From: Pholiota molesta
Taxonomy: Eukaryota; Basidiomycota; Agaricomycetes; Agaricales; Strophariaceae
NCBI GenBank assembly: GCA_014925825.1
Contig: JACGCK010000448.1
Span: forward strand, 1-23,147
Length of the DNA: 23,147 nt
Direction of reading: 5' to 3'
Shown: positions 11,602 through 23,147 of the stretch, piece after piece
How the letters are laid out: the number at the start of each line of letters is the position of its first letter
Position numbering within the stretch: the stretch's first letter is position 1
The notes under the pieces: model-generated
Database searches by the model: none
Told to the model about the DNA's origin: nothing
The model's input: the letters and a program-made list of their open reading frames with translations, nothing else
Program-made: the position numbers and the translations under genes

Positions 11602-13142
11602 TCACTTATTCTCCTTTTGCTGCTCCTTTTCCTTGGCCTGAGTCTTCTTTCCGCGCCCCGCAAATCCCCACCCAATCTGACTCGCCAGTCTAATCTTGAT
11701 ATCCCCCAGGTCCTCTGCAAAACTCCAAACCGTTCCAGGGTCCTTCAAGAACTGTCGACCAACCACCACCACATCCGCAAAGCCTTCGTCTAGGAGCTCT
11801 TCGGCTTGCTTGCCATAGGTGATCTTGCCAACGGTGGCGACTAACAGTCTGTCTGGGTTGCCCGAATAACTTTTGCTCGATGGATATGCACCCGTAGCCC
11901 CGATGGCTTCCATGACTTCTTTTGCAAGCGGCGCCTGATACGCTTGCATGTGCGGACCCTTGTGGCCGCCTATTTTCTGCTTATTCGAGTTACCGCCGGA
12001 GGAAACGTCGATGAGGTCCACCCCGTGTGCGTAAAGGATGGGCGCCAACTTCACAGTATCTTCTGAGCGCCAGGATGGTTCATTAGGAAGTGATTCCTCA
12101 ACCCAGTCGGACGCGGAAATCCTGCAGCGATGTATATTATATCAATCTGACATCGAAAGAAAGCATTTTGGCAACTCACCTCAAGAACAAGGGCATACTC
12201 TCTGGTATGACGCTTCGTATCCCGTCCACGATTTCAAGGACTATCCTGACCCGATTGTCCCAGCTCCCGCCATACTCGTCGTCCCGCTTATTCGACAAGG
12301 GACTTATAAACTCATGCAATAAATACCCATGCGCCGCATGGATCTCGATCACATCGAACCCCGCCTCCAAAGACCTCTTCGCCGCGTCCACAAACGCCGT
12401 CACCACGTCCTTCACCTCCTGCGTCGTCATCGCCCTCGGGTGCGGGTACGACGGGTCCCACGGGATCGCGGACGGCGCGACGACGTCGTCCGGCCACCCG
12501 CCCACCGCGGCGCTCGCGGTCGGGTCCCCCGTGATCCACGGCGCGACGGTGGACGCCTTCCGGCCCGCGTGCGCGAGCTGGATGCCGATCTTCTGCGACT
12601 GCGAGTGCGCAAAGGTCGTGATCTCCCGCAGCGGCGCGATGTGCGCGTCAGACCAGATGCCCGAGTCTTCGGGCGTGATGCGCCCGTTGGGGACGACGGC
12701 GGTGGCTTCGACCATAGTGTGGCCCGGGCCGCGTGTGAAGATGCCGCCAACTACGTCATAGTGAGTACACCATCAATGAAGAGCGAGATGGGAGGTATAG
12801 CGGTGGGCGAGGGTACTCACGATGAGCCATGTGCCAAGGCGTGAGGAAGCCATCCTTTGCTGAGTACTGGCACAACGGGGACAACTATTTCATGGCGAGG
12901 TGATGAGTAGTTAGCACATAATACCCCCATCTCCCGTCGATGTAAACAACGACGTTACGTACCCAAATCCTATTTTGAAACTCTACCCCTCGGATGCGGA
13001 GGGGGTGGAAAAGCTTCGGGATCGCCTCGCCATCAGGCTGCGGGTCGAACGCAGTCCCCGCCGGGGGGACCTGGATGGGCGTGAAGTAAGGTATGTTCGG
13101 GGCTCCAAGATTGGCATTCTCAGGCAAGTTGGAAGGAGACAT
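11602..13142 (-). CDS. Old Yellow Enzyme family NADPH:flavin oxidoreductase (class III/YqjM-like ene-reductase)
   Basis: Four exons: 13142-12963, 12884-12821, 12750-12180, 12121-11602 (introns 78, 70 and 58 nt, all GT-AG). This gives 444 residues. The family is an FMN-bound TIM barrel that reduces activated C=C bonds using NAD(P)H. Motifs in order: NRIWLSPLCQYSAKDG, with C65 at the position of the redox-tuning cysteine of YqjM-type enzymes; QLAHAGRKAS at 139-148; IHAAHGYLLHEF, with the substrate-binding pair H219 and H222; NKRDDEYGGSWDNR; and near the end VVVGRQFLKDP, contacting the FMN phosphate. All expected active-site residues are present, so the enzyme should be active. The C-terminus ends in a charged tail (KEKEQQKENK). 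The natural substrate is unknown; xenobiotic or stress detoxification is a common role. The start is the first ATG, with a TATA-like box 51 bp upstream. Confidence 0.92.
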
Positions 13143-13192
13143 CGTGATGATAAACAGTTAAAGTTATTGGGACTTGAATGGAAAGTTCCAAG

Positions 13193-13200
13193 TACTTATA
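13193..13200 (-). promoter_or_regulatory. TATA-like box of the OYE gene
   Basis: The minus strand reads CTATAAGTACTT, ending 51 bp upstream of the ATG at 13142. Assigned by consensus and spacing only. Confidence 0.4.
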
Positions 13201-13911
13201 GAATGAGGACGTTCTGTATTTCGAAAGTCCCCGAACTTTCTGTATAGTGGTGCTTAGATGACAAATTTGGAGTTCATTACCGTCTGTGCCCGTTTACACG
13301 AGAGCATCACAGCGGCATTTTCCGCCAAGTTCCTTTGCTGCTGAGCGCTGAGCTCTGTATCTCATTTGCCTCCCTCTGTAATCGCCCCGTAAATTCTGAT
13401 TCCCATACTTTCTGGTTTATAAGTTATCGAAGACTGCCGATACTTAATCGAAACGGAAAAGATCTTATTTGGCAGGGAAATTTACAATAAAACCCCACCT
13501 AGGCAAGATACACAAGGCGTACTAACATCATCTGCATGAGTACCGCATGGCAGCAAATGGAGGTTGTACGGAATGAGATCTGTTTCAGCGAACCAGCGCG
13601 AAGTCAGGATTGTAACAACCGGTAGGAAGACGAAAAGTTTGTGGCAAGTTACAGTGTTTTCTCTTCTTTCCCCACTGGCCTGACACATTTGAACACACAG
13701 TCCGGAATTTTGACATGTGATGGTCGACTACTCGTACATACAAGTCAATTATATTCTCGAGTACCGGAAACAAAAAATATATTTATGCGTGTGTACAAAA
13801 GGAAGAAAGAATAAAGAATACCAGAAAGACCACTTACACTTACACATATACAAGATACAAGGAACCGATTTTCAAGAAACATAAATGCAAAAACGCTAAC
13901 AGGAAAAAGGA

Positions 13912-13936
13912 GACAAGAAAGAGAAACAAGAAAGAG
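13912..13936 (+). repeat. Short imperfect tandem repeat, 13-nt period
   Basis: The unit ACAAGAAAGAG occurs at 13913-13923 and again at 13926-13936, within the purine-rich 3' flank of H1 copy 2. It is probably simple low-complexity sequence. Confidence 0.4.
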
Positions 13937-14025
13937 CAATCACGATACAAATACATGCTACCCAAGGTCATAATATACTTCTACGCCGTGCGTATAGATC
14001 GACAAAAACATTGGAATGGACTATA

Positions 14026-15295
14026 TCAGGCAGAAGGCTCAGCCTTTGACGCAGGTTTAGTCTTCGACGCCGGCTTAGACTTCGACGCCGGTTTCCCTTT
14101 GACGGACGCAGGCTTTGCTTTCGAGGAGGGCTTCGCCTTAGCTGCAGTCCCATTGGTCGCGGTCTTGGACTTGGGCTTGGATACCGGTTTCTTTACCTCG
14201 CCAGTGACAGCCTACACGGTCCTGCTCAGCCGGCATGCAACGTAGAGGGAAGAGGAGTTCCGATAACATACTTTCTTTACCGCACCCTTCTTCACGCTGG
14301 TAGCCTTCTTCGCACCTCCGGTTTTCTTGTCCTTTGCGGTAGCCACTTTCTTGGTCGTAGTGGCCTTCTTCGCAGGTGTCTTAGCGGTAGCACTTTCTTT
14401 CTTCGCCGCTCCACCAGTAGATTTCCTTGTAGCTGCCCCAGCGGCAGCGGCGACCTTCGGCTTTGGCGTAACAGCAGCCTTGACCTTGGTTTTAGCGGCT
14501 ACCTTAGCCTTGGGCTTCGCCGCTAGAACAGTTTTCTTCCCCGCGGCGGCCTTTGCAGTCTTAGCGGCGACGGCCTTGGGCTTGCCCGCAGCGCTCTTTG
14601 CAGTAGTAACAGCTTTCTTCGGGACAGGTTTGGCGTTCTGCAGGGAAGATGTCAGTATTGTATAAATATATGTCGGGCGCGCGGCATGCGGCGAACACGA
14701 TGTACACCAGCCAAAGCAGGGTGCAGGCTCACCTCTTTTGCAGCGTCGGTGCTGCGGACCTTGGGCGCGAGCTTGACTTTGCCCGAAGGACCTAGAACGA
14801 TGAGTAAGCGGTGCCATATAGGAAAGCGGAAGGAAGTCACACAGACCTTTGGGTAGGACAAAGATGCCCTTTTCGCTCCCGGTGGTGATTGCGCGGTTGA
14901 GCTGACTGGCGGCAGTCGCATTGAGGTCGATGCGGTACTTGTTCTCCACGAACTGAGGAGTTGAAGCGCGAGAATGGGAGCCGAGGGTCAGCGATGATAA
15001 TCGGCACACGCACACAGGTGTGCACGCAAGCAGAGACACAAACCTTCTTGATGGTAGGGCGAGACACACCGCCGCGAGCATCCTCAGGGTGGGTAGCGAT
15101 GCATTCCTGGAGCCAGCGATAGACATGAGCCAGATCCGAGGGGAAGAGAAGGGTAGAGGGGCAGGTGGGAGTGGAAGAGATGAGACAAACCTTGATCATA
15201 TCTACCCACGTTGGATGGGTAGCAGCGACATGCGCCTTGGCCGCGCTCGCCTTGGATGGGGCCTTGGGGGCAGCTTTTCTAGTTGCGGTTGGCAT
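14026..15295 (-). CDS. Linker histone H1, copy 2
   Basis: Six exons: 15295-15191, 15106-15044, 14952-14847, 14791-14733, 14637-14272, 14211-14026 (introns 84, 91, 55, 94 and 60 nt, all GT-AG). This gives 294 residues. The N-terminal tail is only about 25 residues. The H15 domain follows: HPTWVDMIKECIATHPEDAR, GGVSRPTIKKFVENKYRIDL, SQLNRAITTGSEKGIFVLPK, GPSGKVKLAPKV. The C-terminal tail is Lys/Ala-rich and ends in tandem KPASK-type repeats (roughly 14026-14100). It is a paralogue of the copy at 7864-8908. The introns before EC(I), after AKE/SKE and before (A/T)VTG fall at equivalent places, while two introns inside the H15 domain exist only here. An upstream in-frame ATG at 15358 would add 21 residues unlike an H1 tail, so I used MPTATRK. 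The gene diverges from TEL2. Confidence 0.9.
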
Positions 15296-16024
15296 TAGAA
15301 CAAGGGCAGGATGCTGTGCAGGTTGTGGATGGGAATTGAGAGGAGCGGGGGAAGACAAGGAGGGAAAGGATGGACGGCCCCAGTTGCACTAGAGCCACAG
15401 AGGAGCATCACGTGGGATTGAGAGTGCACGGACGCTCTGGGTCTTCATTGCGCTACCAAAAAAAGGCTGGGAGAACGTAGAGAAGATCCCAAGGTTAATG
15501 GGTACCAGAGAGGGGGGAGATCTGTGCCCAGAGAGTTGCAGACAAGCAGCCAGGCAAACCAGAGATCAGCACGCGTCGCAGAGGTGAAGATTGAAAGTTG
15601 GCAGTGAATAGCGGAGCACGACGCGTGCAGACCGCGTTCTAGTCGGCCGTAAGGGAGGCCATAATGCCATAAAGCTGCTGTGTCCAAGAGCTAGCGTGTA
15701 GGAGGCGACAGAGACGGATAACGGGCGGTGAAGAGGAGATGGAGGAGAGGAGAGGCAAGGCAAGTGCAGACTGAGCACCATTTAGCCGACTCGGCACTTT
15801 CCTTGTCCAAATCAAGCAATCCATATTACGTCAGGGTAGCCTCCAAGGCTTTCGTCGCCGAATAGTGAGTGCGTTTGTGGATTAAACGTATGTATATGGT
15901 ACCTAGATGTTATGCAAGTCCTGTTGTGACCAGCGGGTGGTATTTATTTGTCGAGGTCAAGTGATGAGGCAAGTCTGATTTGCTTGCGATTTGCCTCTCT
16001 CCACGAGGACCACCAACGCCCACC
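15296..16024. promoter_or_regulatory. Divergent promoter region shared by H1 copy 2 and TEL2
   Basis: The 729 bp between the two start codons contain no convincing gene. A palindromic CACGTG E-box lies at 15409-15414, on the H1 side. The plus strand is purine-rich around 15725-15765. No strong TATA box is evident for either gene. Confidence 0.4.
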
Positions 16025-19000
16025 ATGAACCCAGACACCACCCAGATCCATGCCCTCATCGACCGTCTTCGCGCCCCCATAGACTCCTTACAGACTCTTC
16101 GATCCCTCCTCGTAGCCCCGCTCGCGGCACTCGAGCTTCTCCCTCCGCGCTTCCACTCCTACAACTCCTCGCCACTACCCACGCATACCTTCGTCATCCA
16201 AAAGCACATACCGCAGCTACAGAGGCTGCTTCTGACCCACATCGCACCGGTATGGGCCCCGAGCTCGCCAAGGAGGATGCGGGCCAGGACAGCCTGCTGA
16301 CCGCGTACTTCGTCCCGGACGTCTTCTACAACTCACGTCAGGCCGCAGGAGACATCGCGCGCCTCGCATATGGCACCCTCGTCTCCGCACCGATGACAGA
16401 GTTTGGCCTCAAGTGCCTCGAGCGGCTCGTCGTGGAATACCCTGTTGATCGCCTTTATTGCGCGGTCTTCGGAGATGGCAAGAGCAACACGGACAAGAGG
16501 ATTAGGGAGGTCGAGTGGGAAGACTGCGTCCGCGACGTCTGCATGGTCCCAGGTAAGGTCGCCAACTCACTCGCTGAACGAGCGCGCACAGATACGCCGG
16601 AGACTCTGGAGAACGGGATATACTTTGGGCGTCTGAGTGTCAGGCTAGAAGTGCTGATCTGGGAGCTCTCAATAAAGGACGAGCGACACCTTGATGCACT
16701 CGCGTATCTGTTCACGAAACTCGTCAATGTCGGGCTCTTCCCTGCTCGGCCCCCCGTCGCGCGCTCCCAGCCGTCCTTCTTCTCCTCTGCTCTCCCCGCG
16801 ATCCGTGCCCGCCTCGATATGAACTCCCCTACCCCCTCCGCCTACAACGTGTTTTGGCACTCCATATTCCTCGTTCTCCCCTCCAGCCTCACCCTGCAGT
16901 CAATCCTCGCGTCTCTCTTCGGCACACTTGCGCCCACAGTGGAGTCGATTAATCCCTCGACAGACGCGAGCGCCCCGTCAAGATCCCGTATGCGCGGTGA
17001 GGCGGCGCTGCTCCAGAGCGTGGTCGGGAGTATAAATCCCGGAGGCGACAAGCAGGCGCTGTGGGAAGTGGCGACAAGCGTTGTACTGGACCGCGAGTGG
17101 CCCGAAGCCTTCGCGCGTGTGTTTGTAGCGTGGATATCGGGTGGGGCGCATGGGGCCAAGATTAACTTGAAAGGCAAGTTCTTTCTAATACCGTCAATGC
17201 AAGACGTTTAACTTATAGCTATTTGGCTAGTAAAGTTCTTGAAGCATTCTTGGACGTAGTCCTCGATCTATGGGCATCCCCCGAGCACATAAAACATTCG
17301 CTCATTTCGCGGCATCGATGTGAGCTAAACTTGTACCTCAAGTTTCCCCCCAATATCCTAACAATCTACAGATACAACTGCTCTTTTCCTCCTTACGGCC
17401 TCTTATCTCCCGGCCTCTTCGACCAACACGCTTGTCTCCAATCCCACTTTCATAAAAGGCATCAGTACATACATCTCCCACCTTGACCCTGCCGTGCGAC
17501 GGTGTGGCATGCTGGCGGCCGAAGTCATCGCCCAGCGCGCAGACAAGAAGCTCGCATTTGGCGACTGGGAGGGTGACGACCAAGGCCGACCGTGGTGCCG
17601 TGCGCTGAGGGCACTGCTGGAAACACGCGACGTCGATGCAGCGCTCCCTGCGGATGAAGGAGAGAAAGAGACAGAAGAGGCGATAGTGGTCGAGGAAATT
17701 GCAGCACCTGGCGCACGCGCATCTCTCGCGGCCCAGGAAGCGGCTAGCCCTGCCAATGACATCCCCCGCGCTACCTTCGTACCCACATTATCGGGGTACG
17801 ACTCGGACGACTCGATGACGGGGTACGCTTCCCCACCATCCTCGTCGCGCTCCCCCTCTCCAACGCCCGCCGAGCTCGCCGAGATCGAAGCCGAACCCAC
17901 GCTCAACGTCGGACGCCAAAAGGTTGCGCGTCCAGTGTATCTGGCGCAGCTTGGTGACCTCCTCCGCGGGTCTACTGCAGTTGGAACGGCCAAGGGCGGA
18001 GGCCCAGACGATCCACATGAAGCAGACAGGATTGAGATGGGGCTGACCGTTGCAGAGGAGCTGATTCGACGGAAGATGGGATACGGGACGGAGCTCGAAG
18101 AGAATGCCGTGAACCTGGTATGCATACTGCTGGGGATGAACAACAATTACGAGCTCGATGGGTTCGACGAAAAGCGGCAGGGAGCGCTGAGGGCGCTTGT
18201 GGTGGGCGCACCCACGAAGGCTGCACCGTAAGTCACTTTTCCGAAAATCTAGTAGGATTTCGCTAACTCTTAGTTGGCGTATAGAACACTCATCCAAGAA
18301 TTCTTCAAAAACCAGTACTCCGTCGAACAGCGCTTCGTCGCACTCAACGCCCTTGCGCTCGGCGCGCGCGAGCTCGCCGGCCTCCCCGTTCCGCCCACGC
18401 GTGTCCCCGAACAGCGCACGGCATTCCCAAGCAAGACCCTCCCGGCACCGCTGCACCGCAAGTACCTCACGGCAGCAGGCCACGCAGACACGGACAGCCT
18501 CCCGCAGATCATGGACGACATCAGCCGCCTCACGCTCGAGAAGGAGCGCGCCGCGAGCGAGACCGCACCAGAGATCGTCCGCGAACGCCGCCTGCGCCTG
18601 CAGAAACCCCGCCCAGGTGTGACAGAGCTCCCCGCGCCATCCGACCTCAACCCCTACTCAGCGCAGCAAGCGCCCCTCGCGCGCCCACCAACGCGCTTCA
18701 TCGACGTCGCCGCCGCGCACTTCATCATGCCGCTCATCCACGCGTTCTGGGCGTTCCTGCGCGACGAGCAGGCGCGCGAGGCGCGCACGGCGCACCAGCC
18801 CGGCCGGGGCCGGTACTACGGCGCGGGCACGGGCCTCGTCCTCAGCCCGCTGGTGCTCGCGCAGCTCCTGCGCACGCTCGCCATCCTCGTGCACGCCGCG
18901 CAGCATGCGCCGGAGTGGATCGGCATCGTCGCCCCCGGCGCGCTGGAGCTGGCGGTGACGGTGGGCATGCGCCCGATCTCGCAGGCAGAGCTTGAGGCGG

Positions 19001-19320
19001 ATGGCGCGGCTGCAGCAGAGGAGGACCGGCAGGCCAAGGAGGCTGCGGTGCTGACGGCCGCCCTGGAGCTGGCGTTGGTGGTGCTGGACGGTGCGTTGGA
19101 GCTGGACGGCGGGCGGATTCTGGGGCTCGAACATACCACGCTGGTGCTGGGCTTGCGCGAGTGGGCAGAGAAGGTGTTCACGAGCCTAGAGCGGGGACTG
19201 CGGGTGCAGGGTGGCGGAGGGCTCCATGAGGTGAAGCTGAGCCGTGCGGCAGCGGGTGTGCTGTTAAAGATTGATGAACTTATGGGCAAGTGGAGCAGGT
19301 CGATGCTCGATACGAGGTAG
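16025..19320 (+). CDS. TEL2: Telomere length regulation protein Tel2 (TTT complex), with an apparent 1-nt frameshift near the 5' end
   Basis: Tel2 binds Tti1 and Tti2 and, with Hsp90 co-chaperones, stabilises PIK-related kinases such as TOR, ATM and ATR. Four exons: 16025-17173, 17236-17319, 17372-18227, 18285-19320. Introns are 62 (GC-AG), 52 and 57 nt. The restored length would be about 1041 residues, normal for fungal Tel2. The conserved Tel2 region is clear: RRCGMLAAEVIAQRADKKLA, GDWEGDDQGRPW, then NNYELDGFDEKRQGALRALV, APTLIQEFFKNQYSVEQRF, ALNALALGARELAGL. The N-terminus (LPPRFHSYNSSPLPTHTF, KHIPQLQRLLLTHIAPVW) also fits. It lies one frame away from the rest: after codon 78, at the C-run 16257-16260, one base seems missing. 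The ATG has a good CACCATG context. A serine/acidic linker (about 17770-17880) precedes the conserved domain. It converges on the AKR gene with 79 bp between stop codons. Confidence 0.88.
17174..17235 (+). other. Probable GC-AG intron in TEL2
   Basis: The exon end and donor read AAAG|GCAAGT, the usual strong consensus of GC-AG introns, and the acceptor is TAAAG|TT. Splicing here joins GAKINLK to VLEAFLDVVLD in frame. The alternative GT-AG pair (17178-17230, donor GTTCTT) is also in frame and adds GN before K, but its donor is poor. Confidence 0.55.
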
Positions 19321-19399
19321 GAAAGGACCGAAAGCACTGTATTGATACAATTCTTTTCTTTGCGTTTCTTGACGCAGGGTTCGTATACATGGCAACAAT

Positions 19400-21111
<1,712 letters not shown>

Positions 21112-21547
21112 GATGGGTTTGTGAGAGTCCTTAGTTGGCGAAGCGAGCTCAAACCCACAGATATTTATATGTACAGCCGTTATGTAGATTAAGAGCTCGC
21201 TGACGCGATCCGAGTTATTCTTGGAAACGTCTGTATCATGAATGGGGCCACGCAGAAGTAGCCACGGGATCTCTAGAGTCTATAATCTACAATTGATCTG
21301 TAAGGTCTTCGGATGCTAACCGGCTTGAACGGTATAAACCGAGAGCTCAAGTTGGTTCTGTAGAACCTAAAGGAGTGAGCTTCAAGGAGCGCAATTATGT
21401 CGTAGATCGCGCAATCAAATGCTAATATTGTGCATGAAATTTCAGAGGGTTGTCGCACAGGATCTATGATCATGATAGTAGAACGTTAAAATATAACAAT
21501 GACGTTTCTCACTATAAAGTTTAATACAGTAAACGAATATAAGCCGC
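21112..21547. other. Intergenic region between the tandem AKR copies
   Basis: This 436-bp, AT-rich gap contains the promoter of the intact AKR gene and the 3' flank of the damaged copy. Apart from the TATA box at 21162-21169 I see no distinct element and no coding frame. Confidence 0.5.
21162..21169 (-). promoter_or_regulatory. TATA box of the intact AKR gene
   Basis: The minus strand reads ACATATAAATATC, ending 51 bp upstream of the ATG at 21111. Assigned by consensus and spacing. Confidence 0.5.

Positions 21548-23147
<1,600 letters not shown>

Larger units (their letters stand above)
13143..14025. other. OYE promoter and H1 copy 2 3' flank, no gene seen
   Basis: These 883 bp separate the OYE start from the stop of H1 copy 2. 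The left part holds the OYE promoter. From about 13740 to 13950 the sequence is AT-rich and strongly purine-rich on the plus strand (so T/C-rich in the H1 transcript), as expected of a 3' UTR. No coding frame is convincing. Confidence 0.45.

Noticed and set aside
9302..13142. A metabolic gene cluster made of the acyl-CoA-synthetase-like gene, the OYE and the AKR pair
   Set aside because: There is no backbone synthase, transporter or pathway regulator, and housekeeping genes (H1, TEL2) are interspersed.
14327..14665. Long plus-strand frame rich in Ala/Phe/Val opposite the H1 copy 2 tail, and a similar one at 8679-8945
   Set aside because: These are antisense shadows of Lys/Ala-rich codons, which read as Phe, Leu and Ala on the other strand.
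15296..15358. Upstream in-frame ATG for H1 copy 2 at 15358
   Set aside because: The extra residues (MSSPAPLNSHPQPAQHP...) do not look like an H1 tail; MPTATRK at 15295 does.
16250..16272. A 23-nt GT-AG 'intron' (GTATGG to CCAAG) that would repair the TEL2 frame
   Set aside because: It is far below the 46-94 nt range of the other introns in this window, and its removal deletes residues that fit the Tel2 alignment; a missing base is simpler.

Overview
The window is nuclear DNA of a filamentous basidiomycete, most likely an Agaricomycete. The evidence is many short GT-AG introns (about 45-90 nt), GC-rich exons, a Tel2 protein, linker histone H1 genes and an AKR7-type reductase cut into 12 small exons. 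I saw no prokaryotic features, transposons, tRNA genes or CRISPR arrays. All exon models were spliced by hand from reading frames, splice consensus and family knowledge; no search was run.

Layout, left to right. (1) 1-389, minus: the 5' end of a gene that looks like a Jsn1/Puf-type RNA-binding protein, running off the left edge. (2) 390-4609: about 4.2 kb without a convincing gene. It must hold the upstream region of the Puf-like gene and the 3' UTR of the next gene. (3) 4610-7677, minus: a 962-residue regulator with an N-terminal GDS1-type winged helix and an APSES/KilA-N-like C-terminal region. (4) 7864-8908, minus: histone H1 copy 1. (5) 9302-11243, minus: a membrane-anchored relative of long-chain acyl-CoA synthetases whose catalytic motifs are eroded. 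(6) 11602-13142, minus: an Old Yellow Enzyme with an intact active site. (7) 14026-15295, minus: histone H1 copy 2. (8) 16025-19320, plus: TEL2, of the Tel2-Tti1-Tti2 (TTT) complex that matures PIK-related kinases. It is the only plus-strand gene and has an apparent 1-nt frameshift near its start. (9) 19400-21111 and 21548-23147, both minus: tandem aldo-keto reductases. The first is intact. The second, cut by the right edge, carries two 1-nt deletions.

The genes do not look like one pathway. The chromatin-related genes (two H1 copies, the GDS1/APSES-like regulator, TEL2) are housekeeping or regulatory. The OYE, the acyl-CoA-synthetase-like protein and the AKR pair are redox or lipid-type accessory functions, with no secondary-metabolite backbone enzyme among them. 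H1 copy 2 and TEL2 share a 729-bp divergent promoter. TEL2 and the intact AKR converge with only 79 bp between stop codons.

I found no clear new biological system. The observations most worth checking are the decaying AKR copy, where weak alternative donors could restore the frame; the acyl-CoA-synthetase-like pseudoenzyme; the GDS1 plus APSES-like domain combination; the paralogous H1 pair with shared and differing introns; and the TEL2 frameshift and GC-AG intron.
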